Source: Climacium dendroides (taxonomy: Eukaryota > Streptophyta > Bryopsida > Hypnales > Climaciaceae). From it: 64,000 bases of DNA. Positions 49,211 through 62,753 of the stretch are shown piece after piece. Position 1 is the stretch's first letter. Every line of letters starts with the position of its first letter. Made by a program: the position numbers and the translations under genes. The notes beneath the pieces were generated by a model that had not been told where the DNA came from, ran no database searches, and was given only the letters and a program-made list of their open reading frames with translations. The stretch covers positions 5,770,047 through 5,834,046 of the forward strand of contig OX467087.1 of assembly GCA_950106755.1 (NCBI GenBank), in the 5' to 3' direction.

Positions 49211-50716
49211 AGACGATCGAATCTAGAACAAAAATTAGTTGCAGACTCAAACAATCTTAAGTCTCGCAATAAGGTCTCGTAGTCTCTAAGCAGGAATTGT
49301 AGACCACCTCAGCCCACTCCTCCCACTCCTACTCTAGCGTATGATGCGTTGCACTCCAAAAAAGCCTAGTTTCTGTAACGAAGAGAGTTCACTACGCAAG
49401 TTTCGGTGAGAGGGATAAGCCCTGAGGTGCACGGCAGAGGAGATGAATCCAACTCATGCGATGGCAATGGCATACTGTACGAAGTGCACGCAGAGTGCAT
49501 CGTTCAAACGCAACGCGTCGCACCAAGTGCAAGCCTCCCTGGGGGAATTGACTTTGGATCCGGTTGCAAGGAGTGGCAGGAAGGAGCGCTTGAAGAAGGG
49601 AGCCATTGTGAGAGGCCGGATGACAACGTACAGCTGAAGGGTCGTTATAAGAACCAACTCCGGTTTCCGTGCCCTGACTTTGAGAGGTACTCTTTCTGAC
49701 AGTGCTACGACTGCAACGTTCTTTGTCATTTCTTTTGCTGAAAATCTGGTGTGGACGAGCCCCTCTAACGTATAATTTAGTGTTAACAGCGCATACATTC
49801 TCCAAATCCCCTGAAATTATACCCAAATAAACCGCATGCTCAGCCCGCACATCCGTCTTGAAGAACAATTTCCCAGAAATCCCAATCTCCGCGCTCACTG
49901 TTCACATTTACATCCACCTAGCAACCACTCTCTAGTTCGGTGGTCACTAAAGGGTTAGGAAACATTGACGCAGAAATTCGTCACCAGATATGCAAAGCAG
50001 ACGGACACTGTATTATCGTCGTCCTCAATTTCCAGCAAGAAATGTAGTGATTAGATAAATTGCAATAGTCGAACTAACTTGACAGGGCGAAGGAAACAAC
50101 CGCATCAAAATACTACAAGCAAACGAGATGCACGCAGGAGCTTCACGAAGCAACAGGTAACGCAGATATTCATCACTAGAAATTCACAGCATGACATTTG
50201 TGCATTGTCATCGTCATAAATTCCAGCAAGATACGACACAAATAGGAAATAACAGCATCAAAAATACGACACAATAAGCACAATTGCAAAAAAGTAGGAA
50301 TCTGTAGGAGCAAAGGCCTTTGTAATCACTAGTGCCTAAAAATGCATCACAGCTCTCATTGATTTTCATCATAGACCAACATATATTTGCAAGGTAATAG
50401 AAACACTAGCAGAAATTCTCCTTATCAACACTAGTACTTCGATCTTGAAGTCAATCTTCTGACAACTAGGAATTTATTCAAAGAATATTTAGATATTTGT
50501 ATTCAAATCTACTACACACAATTTTGAAGCCCTGCAGCGGAACAAAAACGAAGTGTCGTTGAAGCCAGTTGTGGGAACGCAATCACAAAGTCGCCATCTG
50601 CACGCTGCAAGGGTTCAAAAAGCAATTTTATATCAGAACAAGTAGCTCCACAATGTCACTAATGCTTCCAAAGCCAGAGTCACATTTTTTGGATTGAGAG
50701 CGCACATAAATAGGGC
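49211..50716. other. Region downstream of the ABCA gene
   Basis: 49,390-49,900 is GC-balanced and open in several frames on both strands, but no domain is recognised; it lies inside the TIR-bounded block. 49,957-50,716 contains the diverged 170-bp repeats and presumably the ABCA 3' UTR. A potential extra 3' exon near 50,520-50,590 follows an AG but lacks support. Confidence 0.4.
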
Positions 50717-53700
50717 TCACACTTTCTCAGATTGATGGGACGACACTACTAACCTTCCTGGGACATTTGTGGACGGTTCCCGAAAGCTCCTCGCGTTGCG
50801 CAACGATGTTGAGCGCCAAGCTTGACCAGGATCCGAGTCCAACACTTCGGCGGCAGGCTTGGGCTCGCTGTGACGAGCGATCTTCAACGCCCCGACGTCG
50901 TCTTGTTGCCAAAACACTTCCACCATCATGCCATGAGGAGCAACGGCGGACACCGAATCTGGAATTCTCACTTCCTGAGCTCCAACGGGCACCTGTGCAA
51001 GCAGCAACAAACCGTTTAGACATGAATTCTTGTGAAAGAAAGATCTACAGAACAAGGTCTCAAGGTCCCAAATCAACAAAAGCTTGATACCTTCAAGGTT
51101 TTTCCGTTCACAGTTAAAGTCTCAAATCGGCCTTCCGCAGCAGCATTTTCCAAATCGGCCTGCCTGGATATGGTCAGAAAGACTTCCTCCAAGGTCGTCA
51201 GACCTAATTGCAGGTCGGATATCCCGAGCTCGGCCTTTCTAGCTTCCAACAGTTTGAAAAAACCCTGCGAAAAATAGTCTCGAGATAATCAGAAAACTCA
51301 ACAAACTCAAAGCACAGATAAGGAACGATTCCTCGTCATTAAATACCCAGAACAATTGAGCAAATTGTCAAACGAGAGGAAAGAATGAAATTACCGGCAG
51401 TTGCGATTCCTTCTCTCGCGGTACGATAAATGTGATGTACGCCTTGTTCTCATCACTCGGAACGAGGCCAAGTTGCTGCACAGATAACAAATCGCTCAGC
51501 CTCAAATCAACAAAATCAATCAACATGTCACTCTACAACGGGAGTAATCCTGCACTATTATTTAAGAAAGCACATCATATCAATATCACAACTCGTTTAG
51601 GTCATCTGCCAATCAAACTTTAAAACCTCGTAACTTTTGCATATGGTCTCTTCTTGGAGGCGTCGAATCCTCTCGAAATTGCATATTTCATAATCGAACC
51701 ATTCTAACAATTATGAAATGCTCAAACTTCAAGTGAAGCAAAACACATACAGGAGGCGTATTCACATACCTCTTGGAAGAAACCCTTCACTCCAGCTCTT
51801 CGAACCTCTTCCCGAGCGGCTTCGCCAGGTTGCTGTAAGCCATCTTCACGGCGCACACTCACGTTCACAAGGTACCCAGCCCCGAATTTGGTCTTCAAGT
51901 GGATGGGCGTGCCAATGCAACGCAGCTTCCCCCTGGCCATGATCGCCACACGGTCACCTAAGATGTCCGCTTCTTCCATGGAATGCGTCGTCAACACAAT
52001 GGCACGTCCCTTCTTCGACGCCTCAATGATGTCCCACACATGTCGCCGCGTCACGGGATCCATGCCCGTTGTCTGATAAGCCAGAGTGCACACATATTGA
52101 GTAGCCAACGTTTTGCATCATTGCGGGCAACTGGAAAACTGCAACTCCAAAACTTCTACAACTCGAAGCTCAGCTTTGACCGGCAATATTTCTCATCAAA
52201 GGTCCAAATCCATTGATTCAAAATACAATAAGTCTTGATTCTTCCCCATTTTATAAACCCAATAATTTTTAGGCTTATTGCGACTTCTGGAATAAACATG
52301 TCAAAATCACAAGTGCTCAAGGCGACGTCTGACTGAAATATTATAGCCAAGGGTGGTTTAGGTGTTTAGGTGTTTTTATTGTACATTGCACTTGATGCAA
52401 AGGTTCGAGGTTTACTGAATCGATTTCGTTATTTTATCAAATCATCTGAAGATTTGTATACCCATAGACATGTGATAAGAAATATAAAATGTATAAAGGC
52501 CAAGCGATTACAACTCAAAAAAAACACTTACAGGCTCGTCCAGATAGACAATCTTGGGGTCGCCGATGAGAGCAATCGCAACACTGAGTCGCCTCTTCAT
52601 GCCACCGCTGTAGCTTCCTGCCCTCACATTGGCAGCTTCTGTCAACTTCACCTGATCCAGGAGCTGATTACTTCCCTGTTGCCACAAAAAAACAAGACAT
52701 TTAGCAATTTCATAGGTTATGCTCCATACAAGTAACAGCAGCAGCTCCGCTATTCAATTCTGACCTTGCAAATATCAATCAGGAAGATGAAGAGGCTTAT
52801 CGTATGCTTCACACTTACTTCTTTGATTTCTGAAGATGGCAAGCCTTTGATGGACCCAAATAGGTACAGATGTTCGCGGGCTGTCAATGCTTCCCATAGC
52901 ACATCAAACTGTTGGAACAGGGCCATTGCTAGTCAGTGCAGGCTGTGATTAAAATAGTCATGGGAGAAAACAGGCTTCAAGAAATTACAACGTGAATTTT
53001 CAGTAAAATTTGGCTGTTTCAAGAATTATTAGACAACATCATAATAGGGAGATTGTCGTGCTTATTTGCCATTGGTCAATGCACATTTCTCTATGATTGA
53101 CGTCCAAAAATTACCCAAAAGTGTTGAATTTATCAAAGACCCTGATTGATAAACTCAAAAAGTGGGTTTCCAAATGGGCTTATGTACCTGAGGGCAAACA
53201 CCCATGTTCTTGCGTATGTTGGCTATACCGGAAGTGCTTCTGATAGACTCTCCATACACCATAGCTGCCACACGTAAAAAAGAATGGCAATTATCAATGA
53301 AAGACTGGTTGAAAATAAAAGTTGATAGCAATTCATAAAGGTGTTCAAGCACTAGATCTGAAACATGAAAGATTTCTAGCTGAGAAGCTCAAGTGGGGTC
53401 GGCGGATTCAGGAGATTTAGAGTTAGTAAGACTCTTACCATTACCAGCCGATGTGGGAATGGTACCAGTAAGACAATTGATAGTGGTAGTCTTGCCTGTA
53501 CACATGATATACTGAATTAGGTCTCAAGAACTATGAACTCTGAAGTATACCGAATCGAATAAATGGGCAGAGGGAAATAGAAGTAAAGGTAAAGCTGGAG
53601 GGCAACGAGAGGTGGATTGTATTACCTGCACCATTTGGGCCCAACAAACAGAAAAGCTTATCTTTCTCAATGTTAAACCAAGACCCCTGCGAAAAAGGAA

Positions 53701-56700
53701 TCAATCGCAAGAATCAAACCATTGCTCACAATACGAATTGTTTGACATGAAAATGTTGGCCATTATCCACCTTAAAGAAAATAACAGGGCGTTTCAGTAA
53801 GAAACGTTGTAAGACTGTTGCAAGAACTTTTAGACAACCTCATGAAGAAAACTTCTCTACGATTCATGGTTGGTGGCCATTGCTGCTGTAGGCAAATTTC
53901 CATATAAAATGAGGACGATTCTCGTTGTGATGTTGCCTAAAAACTCCTCAAATTGTACAAAATTTAGTGAAATTAAACCTTTTCTAATGAAATAACCCAG
54001 TTGTACAAATGAGAATTTGCCGATAGTAACGGAAAAGAGCAAAACCTTGACGGCATGATATGGCTTCGTCGCCTTAAGTCGGCATCCTACACATTTATGG
54101 GACCCGGGATAGGTCTTCACCAGTCCTTGCACATGCACTGCAACATTTGGGTCCTGCAACTCAAAAAACAAATCAGCACCTGAATACTCTAGACATCATA
54201 CATAAGGTGATTGTCGGAAATTCTTCCATAGCTCGTAGTATTGAGATCCTTGATTATGGTTGCTTATGAGATGTGTCCCAGAAGGATTAAAAAATGAAGT
54301 AGTAAGTACCTTAAATCCATTCTCCTTCTGCTGCTTGACGAGAGCAGACTCGGTTGAAACGTCTGGGTCATCGAATTCTTCAGCAGGAGGAGGGGGAAGA
54401 GACCCAGCGCAACTGCAGCAACGGCCACCTGTGGTACAGATACACAAATTTAGGATATAAAAGGTATTAGAAATTCACCAAAAATATAATTAACAAATAC
54501 TTTTTGTAGCAAGCACACTCAATTAAGTACTGAAGATCTTGGCCAACCAGTCAGTGTAAATTACCTTCGAAGAGTTTCACCCCCTTTCCAAGCCAATAGC
54601 TTGGGGACAGGAAATAGAAGCAGGGCTTACGCACCCCGTTGACATCTGGAAATACGTTGTCGAGGTAGATTGCCAGCACGAACCACAGAAAGAAGGTGCC
54701 AAGTAACCAGCCATAGATATCGTTCTAATTTGTCAAATAACAAAAAATATATCAGTCACTTGGAAAAAATTTGAAATTAAAATGATAGAAAATAAGTGAA
54801 AGATCTACACTGCGTGGGGAGAAGTCAAATAATGGAGCACAGATACAGAACTTGCATGGGTGAGGGGAGGACAAAATGTACCATGGTCAAAACACAGTCT
54901 TCACTTCGGTAAGAACATTTAGATCGGTCTTTCCATTTGATTCCAGGGTCTTGTGCAGTAGATGTGGCCAGTCCCAAATAATTAAGAGCAGCTGCGAACA
55001 CGTTGGGTGGAAACAAAGACCAAACGGCCCGGAGTCCAGTCGAGAATTTCTTATCGTAAGGGAAGCCAAAAATAGTCACAAGCTGCAATAGCAAAACCCG
55101 TCTTTCAGAAAACTTACGGGCTCAAAAGCTTCGACGCCCTAATTCTGATTCACCACCTTGTGAAGGAAGAACTGAAAAGGAAATTATTTTTTATGGCCTA
55201 CGTACATATAAACACCGCAGATTTTAATGCAGAAGTTTGAAGTTTGTAAATGAACCTGAGTGAGGAAACCGATAATGAAGACAAAGAAACCAACGTTTGT
55301 GGCTGAGGTAGACTTGCTTACGAAAGTGGAGACCATGAAAGCCAGGCCAATCTACAGTCAACAAACCACGGATGACAAATATTTCATATTAAAAACACGT
55401 CCCCAGAACATGGTTTTCAGTCAAATTTGAACGATTCCAAAAAATTTTACAATATGAGTGGGAGGCAAGATAAGCATGATGCACTTCATGGTGAGGTCTC
55501 ACAATTCATAAGGAAGCCTCCCAATGATCACTAACTCTTACCCACTTGCAATGTCACTAAGAAAATCTATTACTTCACAATCTTCCAGAAATTTCAACGA
55601 AGTAAATTGTCTACCAATGATTGACCTACGTATATGTCATCTCCCCATTGAACATTGGCCTATGACTGTCCAAAAGTCTAATCTCATTCCAAATCCAGTT
55701 CCAAGCAGTTCCTAATATCAATAGAAGTGAAAACAATAGGTGAAAAGCTAAATGCTTGGAATGGAAACTTAAAATAAAGTGCAATCTTGCATAGATCTGT
55801 TTACCATATTCAGCTGGAACAAGAAAAACAAGAAGAAGAGAACGCCGAAATTGTTGTGGAGAAAAAAGTCGAACTGAAACACCATGCCAAACAGGACAAG
55901 CAGGAGGGACGACACCAGCACCAACACGATCTCCCACAACAACCACGTTACCCAGTACGCAGAATCTATAAGCCCCATGGTGGACATCATCTGCATCACC
56001 ACAAATTCAATGCCATTGCTCTCAGCCTTCGCCCGCACACAGCCTTCTCAAATCAAAGGTTTCACCACCCAAAACATCATCCAGAATTCAACCAAATAGG
56101 ACCAGCAAAGACTACATTAATTCGTAGAATGTTTCCCCTCCCAAAGGGGTTCCAGAAAACCTAGCCGCATTAAACCCTACCAATAGTAACATGGCTAGGT
56201 TTTCTAAAACCCCTTTTAGAGGGTAGGATTCTCTATTCATGATGCTCTTCACTGTGATAAGCAACGCACCTGTCTCAACCGCAGTTCTTTCTCAGTCACC
56301 AAATTGCTGAGCTGAATGACAAAACCAAACATAGTTGCTGCCAGCAGAAATGCCGGTCCAACTGTCCCAACTACGGAAACTGCGTTAATGGCTGGATGCG
56401 CAAACTGCGTGAAACCGACCTTCCAATCGAGATTGGGATCTGGCACCCCCACAACACAAGACAATCAGACACAGATCCTCAAACAACAAATTTGCAACAC
56501 CATGTGTATTTTTTTCCACCTTATTATCTCATTCCACCAATACAACTTTCAATATTGCAGCCATTGTGATTCTAAAATGGTAATTAAAGCTGGTCACAAC
56601 TGCCCATCCCCCTTTCCCACCACTTTTTATAACAATATTTGTGCAAAAATTGCATAGAATTTACGCTTAATGCGCAATTCTCAAAGATACTCCAAATTGA

Positions 56701-58231
56701 TTTAAGGTGCCACGAATTCAAATCACTGCACCTCCAGACACAAGCCGGGCAATCTCACGCTCGGCAGCTACTTGCAATGGAATCTGATACGTGAAATTGG
56801 GGTCTTCGAATCGGCCATGATCGCCTGTTGCAGTAGAGTTCGTCTGGATGCCATACGCTATGGTTGCCCCCCTTTCTTCAAAGTATAAGGCTCCAGTGGT
56901 GGTCATGGGATTATCCAGGAGCCATTTATCCGACTCCTGGGTCGTGGCAAAGTATTTAACCTGACACCACAGCACCAAATCGAATATGAAACCTGTGAGC
57001 TTTCGTTCCTCTTAACTCCTGAAGGACCAAAATTTCATGATTTTCAAATGACCAATTTGACTTATCATATTGTGGAAAAAAGGTCCAAATTTCACATCAA
57101 AGAGATAGTTGAAAAACAGTGCATCTGTTGGTCAAAAAGTCAACAAAATTGGACATAGGAATGTCCCACTCAAAAGTGCTGTAAAAAAACATGAGGCCCA
57201 TCAAGGGTTCACTTCGAATTGGATCTCCCAGGTTCGGTTTTCTGACCTTGGTGGCTGGAATGGGGCGGTTGGGGTTTCTCTCCCGGATGTTTGTCACCAG
57301 TTGATCAAGCCGCGTGCTTGTAGCTCCAATCCAGATGAAGTCGAAGCAATTCGGCTTGATGTAGAAGCCCTTCTCGCAAGCGGGGATGCCAGGTACAATG
57401 GTTGGCGTCGGGTTAAACAGGTTCTTGTAGTTCGTCGTGCCTCTTTGCAGCGCTTTGCTTGATAAGTCCACACAGAAGATGAGGAAGATGAAAAACAAGG
57501 AGGATCCCAGCTGAAGCACTGCAACGGGACACACAGACTATACTCAGTGAAATACTTTTCCCAGTGAACGTTTCCTCCGGTCAATGTTTCACTCACAATT
57601 GGAGCATGGCTTGGTGACAGGAAAATTTCAAACTTTATGAATACCAAGATGATGAAAAAGAGAGGCCACAAAACGGGGAGATAGACCACATCCTTTAAGT
57701 CACCAACCAATTTCTTGCCCCCTTGAGATTTATGTTAGCGTTCACTGGTTTCTATTGTTGAGGGGTGAGGTCTTCTAGGTTCAAAGAGGAATCAATATTC
57801 ATTAACCAGTTATTCCCAATCAAAGATCTTGACACGCGCTGTGTAAGTGAATCGGTTGCAACCCGAGATTTCAGAAGCAGCGATCATCGGCGCGGATTGA
57901 ATTCGAGCGCGCGTTTAAGAAAATTCAAAAGAAAAGATTCACGTTACCACCAATATAACGCTCGCTCTGCTACAAACCTCCAAATCAGACCAAAGCAATG
58001 TAGTATTGCGTTTCCATAAAAAGGAATTAGGGCAAAGCTCTGGTTCAGAATGACGAGATTGTTCGACGAGAACTCGCGGGTGGGTTTACCTGTGGCACGC
58101 AAATTGCGTCGCGACAAGAGGAAATTCTTGTAGAACAGGGCCCTGCATTGCTGAATGAAGTTCGGCCACCCGGTCTTCGTATGCGACCGGTCCGCCTTCC
58201 CCGCCAACGACGAAGACTCCTCCTCCGCCAT
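50717..58231 (-). CDS. ABCA: ABC transporter A family member (ABCA2/ATH-type half-size), 19 exons, about 981 aa
   Basis: A membrane ABC transporter of the plant ABCA half-molecule group, thought to move lipids or acyl compounds. Exons (descending): 58,231-58,090, 57,518-57,247, 56,960-56,732, 56,439-56,270, 55,990-55,805, 55,351-55,256, 55,082-54,882, 54,724-54,565, 54,428-54,310, 54,153-54,046, 53,686-53,626, 53,495-53,439, 53,264-53,188, 52,908-52,819, 52,675-52,532, 52,072-51,770, 51,475-51,395, 51,264-51,091 and 50,992-50,717. They sum to 2,946 nt in phase. The N-terminal helix ([19 protein letters not shown]) precedes the large lumenal loop ([15 protein letters not shown]); the helix block is in exons 4-8. 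The nucleotide-binding domain has Walker A GPNGAGKTTT (about 577), signature [10 protein letters not shown] (about 678), Walker B IVYLDEP (about 698) and H-loop TTHS (about 734), all intact. Family length is about 940-980. The last exon's stop (50,717) is the least certain point, since a donor near AGGTTAGT could extend it. Confidence 0.96.
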
Positions 58232-59858
58232 TGCGACTCGCTTCCTCTTCCACTAAACAAATTCAATCCTCACGGCACAAAATCCACTCCCCCGAAAGGC
58301 CAAAAACACAAGCAAATCCCCAACAGCTACACAAAAATCCCAGACCACAATCCCAACCCACAATCGCCACTCCCCCACTTCCCAAATCCGCTTCGAATTC
58401 AAATCCGGGAGTTCAAATCCACGCCCACACTAATTCACAATCCGAGGCAGTCAAGTCCGAAACCAGAGATTGAAAAACCTCTACCGACTAAACTAACGAA
58501 AAGTAACGACCCACTCTTGCGAGTCCCATCCCAGGTGACAAAATGAAAGTATAGTTCAGAGTGACGTAATAACTCTGCTCGCCACACCGTGCGCCGCAAG
58601 GTGGGAGCTTTGGCGCTGTGCTGTGATCTACTAGGGAGGGGGTCAGGGATCACGGTTATTAGGACTTACTGCCTGCCGGGGAACAGTGTTCGCCGTGTCA
58701 GTCGGGGATCTGAAGGGAAGGGGCGGGGAATTTGAGGTGGGGAATCGGGACGCGCAGGAATTTGGCACTGCTTGAGGGGTTTTGTTGGTTTGTTGGTTTG
58801 TTGGTTTGGGATTTGTCTTGGCCTTTTCGGCACAAATGAAATTTCTTTCTTGAGGTTTAATTTTGCTTGACGGAGGGGCGGGGCAGGGTGCAAGTAGGGG
58901 CGGGTACCTTCGAGCCGCTGTCGGGAGAAGGTGTTCGGAGGAAGCCGGTCGTGTTCTACGGAGCTTCCGTCCGGCAACGCGATCGGGCGGAACCGTTGTC
59001 TCCGTGAGTCCGTTCGTTCGAGTGAAAGGTTTCATCGGATTTCGACAGAGTTTCGACAGAGAAAGGGAAAGGAAAAAACGTATTCATTCGTCGGTCTCGC
59101 GCTTGGTCTTCGTTCCTGCAAGTCCCTGGGCTGACTTCACTCAGGCTGATTCGTCTTTGAACACTCTTGGAAATAGCTTAGTCATATCCATGGATGGTTT
59201 ATCATGCTTTCCTTCACTACTGTAGCCTGAGGTCACCTTCGCAAAAAAAAAAAAAAAAAAAAACATATGATGAAACTGAAAAAAAAAATTTGAAGCGAAA
59301 TGGTTTTGGATATTGATAAGCCAATTTTCTGAATAGAAGGAAAATTTAACATAAAGAAAGTCCAAATGTTGGAAACGATGCATGCATAGCTTCATCTGAG
59401 GACATCTCCACAAAATAACATGGAATCTAAAACTCATTCTTCTAACTTACAAAGTATGAACAAACAATATGAAACTAAGTAATGAGTTTTTAAAATGCTA
59501 TGACTATCACTTACCTATGCAATGAAGGAAACCGTTCAACATCCAAGATTATTTGAAGGATTGCCAAAAATTAAGAAAAAACTATGTAATAATTGCCAAA
59601 TATCTTGTTCATGAAAAATGAAGTGTCAAACTAATCCCTCCAATTGTAAATAATTATTGGACAAAAATGTGCCAAAGGTGAGAGAAAGCTACGGTATTCA
59701 TTCACATATTATAGGTGTTGATTTGTAAGTAGCGTTGGAAATGAATACTCGTACTTTAATTGGAAGAACATCACTATGTGTGAGTTTTCATCATTTTCCA
59801 TCAGACATTAAAAAAAAATTCCAGTGCACATATTCTAAAATTCAAAGACGTAACAGTA
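58232..59858. other. ABCA upstream region and GC-rich promoter island
   Basis: 58,232-59,150 is GC-rich and probably the ABCA 5' UTR and promoter; long proline-rich ORFs here (for example 58,643-59,035, -) reflect composition. A (TTTGTTGG)n-like short repeat lies at about 58,783-58,810 and an A20-type run at about 59,243-59,262. Beyond 59,270 the DNA is AT-rich without a gene. Confidence 0.5.
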
Positions 59859-60194
59859 CACTAATGATGATAGTGTTGTGTTGTGATTAGTGTTACTTGG
59901 ATTTTTACCCTGGTCACTCTAAACTTCAATTACTTGGCATTTAGTGTTGTGTTTACTTTTCTGAGCAATAACTTTTTTGAGCATGTTATAAGTTTTTTGA
60001 GTTCATACGTTTTTCTTTGCATTTTGATGAAATAGTTAGGTAACACTAAATGTAAACTTGTAAAAAATTTATACCCAATAGTTGACAAATAGTGTTTATG
60101 TTGACATTTAGTGTTGGTAACATTAACCAGATTGTTGACAATTAGTGTTATGCTTCGTGATTAGTGTTGCCAACACTATTTATCATCATTAGTG
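59859..60194. mobile_element. TA-flanked MITE, 336 bp, CACTAATGATGA ends (family C)
   Basis: Begins CACTAATGATGATAGTGTTG and ends CAACACTATTTATCATCATTAGTG, an inverted match with a two-base gap. TA lies outside both ends (59,857-59,858 and 60,195-60,196), whereas the adjoining 3-mers differ. This argues for a TA target (mariner-like) despite CACTA-like ends. The inside holds at least six copies of a TTAGTGTT-like word on the plus strand. Confidence 0.75.
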
Positions 60195-60469
60195 TAGGAT
60201 GAATACATTTCATCACAAATTGATTTTCTTAGTTCAAGAAAAGACCAACAAAAATGGAATGATCAAAATAAAAATCGGTGCATTTAGTTCTCACATTTCA
60301 AAAACTGTGACATCGCATTTGTTTTCTTCTCTCATTTAAAGTCTACAAAAGAAGCTTTATAAATTAAAAAATCCCATGTAAGAAATTAATCCAATATATT
60401 CCATACAAAATCAATTTTTTCAAAATCTTACAGCTGTGGTTTTCAATACTCTACCATTAAACATTATTC

Positions 60470-61020
60470 TACATTCCAAGCTGCATGTCCCTCACAGTCT
60501 ACGTGGTTTTCCGAGATCCTGTGCAGTTGTTGTTGTGGGAGTAGTTGGTCATCCCCATTGAACGGAAGTCCTCAATCCGAGTGATCCTGGAGTGTAGAAA
60601 CTGTGTCCCACAGCAAGTTCCGGGAGGCACTCACCTGCGATCAAGTCAGCAAAGCAAGTTCGCATTGTATTCGTGGAGTTTTATTTCGGCGAAATACCGC
60701 ATATCCACGTTAGGAGAGGAGATGCTGCGGACCTCTGAAACTGAATGAATCATTATTCAAGACTAACGGCCTCCTTACATGTATCGGTGGGTGGGAGGAG
60801 TCCACCGGGTCGATATATAGAAAGCACTTTTATGCTGCTTCTACAGTGTGGAATATACTGGGATCGGTAGAACTCTCTCTCCTACTTCCACGCTTACCGA
60901 TCATCGGTGGCACTGTTCCTGTCTTTCAGTTGCTTTCTTTGCCCATTGGGCTCACATGTAAGCTGGCCCTAAGGGTGGAATAGTCTTGGTTCTCCACATT
61001 ACGTTACTAAGTTAAGGTAA
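60470..61020. other. GC-richer island of unknown nature
   Basis: Stands out from AT-rich surroundings. It has a TATA-like GATATATAG at about 60,812, several GATCGGT-/ACCGATC-type words, and a 67-codon ORF (60,545-60,748, +) without a known domain. It could be a solo LTR or a promoter fragment of a retroelement, but no primer-binding site or target duplication was found. Confidence 0.3.
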
Positions 61021-62753
61021 AGCCTGCGGACAAATGATCCATTGTGGTCACCTAGGAAACGATCCATTGTGGGTTTTTTTAGTATGTGAGATGTGGGCCA
61101 TAGTGCATGTCTTACATGAGTGAACAGTGACCTCACTAGGAACTTCTAACTTTTCAGTGTGAAATTCATTGTGGGAATTGACTTTTTAGCCCTTCCTTGA
61201 TAGAAAATATTGTGACTTGCATTAGGTAGTAAGATGAGCATTATAGATTCAGATTTTGTTGGTTATGAGGTAGTCTACAAACTCTTTTGGGCTAAACAAT
61301 TCAAAAATTCCTAGCAAATTCATACTTTGTCAAAAAATATATAATTGCAATTGCAATTGCTGTTTGTCACACTCGTACTAATGTGGGAAAAAATTGAAAA
61401 ATTTCAACAACAAGGTGATGTCAAACTCCTCATTCTAACCACAATGGGCCGGTTTACTTTAGACCGTGAAATATTAGGATGTATTCAACCAATCTTTACT
61501 TATTCCTTATTACCCCTAAAGTCTCAAGGCCTCTTTTCCATCAAAAACCATTCAAAACTGCCATTTCTATGACTATGAGCAAAAAGTTCTTTTTGCACAT
61601 CAAACCGTAGGATCTCGTACTAAACTAGTATAAGAATGTATGGCAAAAATTTCATAAAATTTGACTTGGTAGATTGTAAGATATTTTGTGTTTAAAGTGA
61701 AGGAAATCAATTTTTGGCACCTTGCTCAACTACATTATTTGGCTTTAAACCTCCATAACTTATAATTTTTGCTCTACTGATTTTGAATTTATAATTTTAT
61801 ATGATAAAAAATTGAGTTGAGATTTTAGGGGGGAAGAGGGGATTTTAAATTCTTAATTTTCATTCATTAAGAAATTATTAAGTAGAAGTAGGTTCAAGAT
61901 TGAAGTAAAATCTAAATTGTTAATAGCTTTAAGATGGAATTGAAATACACTAATCTCAATGGTGAGATTGTTCTAGCAAGAGATCTTAACCTTATGAAAC
62001 TTTTTTTTTGAAAGGATGCAAAAATTGAAGTCAAAATGAATTCTATAAGTTATTTTTTCAAGAAGATGCTCTAACTGCCCAAAAAATAAGATTGTCCATA
62101 ACTTTCTCATAACAAATCCAAATGGAATGAATCAAAGCTTTCTATTTACATAAAAATATAATTTATTCTGAACAAATTTTTTAATTTTTTTACTTTGAGT
62201 TTTTTTTTAGGTTTTTTTCTACCCGCCAAACAAAAAAAGGGCTTTTTGTTCTTCTTTAACATTTGCTCTCAGGATCCGATTGAAAATTATATTTTTCAAA
62301 AAGTTAATATGTTTTCCTATCTTCACTAAAAGATTAAAAAAATTATGACAAATATTGAGACCATAGGAGCCTGCCAAAAATCCATTTTGTTTTCAAGGGG
62401 ACAATGGGACTTTAGGGGTTAAATTAAGTGACCTATGGATATAGTTTAAATTTACATAAATTGAGTCTTAATTGTTGTACTTGATCCTCTTTTAAATGAC
62501 CTTATTGCATCTATGTCTCTTTGAGGACAATTTATTGCTCAAGAGGAGTACAATTTTTTAAGGGAATGTTTGACAACAAATTCTCCTATTTCCAATAGAT
62601 GAAATCTCTCAAATTGCTACAAAATTTAGGGGCAATATTGCTCTATATTGGATGAATAAATATGTGTGTTTTCATCCACGTTTTATGTGTTTCATCAATC
62701 ACCGCTGCACTGAGAGCGCTCTGTGCGAACGTTGCCGAATGTTTTTTCTTCTA
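61021..62753. other. AT-rich stretch with third copy of a dispersed repeat
   Basis: About 61,510-62,000 aligns with 13,190-13,420 and 15,855-16,330. CTTTAGGGG followed by TTAA at about 62,403-62,415 resembles the right end of the element at 45,482-47,691; I found no matching left end. No gene is seen. Confidence 0.4.

Larger units (their letters stand above)
48320..49956. mobile_element. Region bounded by inverted AACCC-TTAGTGACC ends
   Basis: The left edge AACCCATTAGTGACC (48,320-48,334) and the reverse complement of the right edge, AACCCTTTAGTGACC (49,942-49,956), differ at one base. They match the left end of the element at 45,482. The flanking bases are TC and AG rather than full TTAA, so the target may have mutated. 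Diverged copies of a roughly 170-bp sequence lie on both sides (about 48,120-48,290, 49,965-50,130 and 50,150-50,260), suggesting that the block was inserted into an older local repeat. It encloses the Copia relic. Confidence 0.45.

Noticed and set aside
57294..57710. 138-codon ORF with a hydrophobic start in the first ABCA intron
   Set aside because: The hydrophobic part lies between two exons that join in phase without it and match the family, so it is intronic.
58643..59035. 130-codon proline-rich ORF on the minus strand upstream of the ABCA gene
   Set aside because: Low-complexity, GC-rich promoter or UTR DNA with overlapping ORFs in three frames; no family resemblance.
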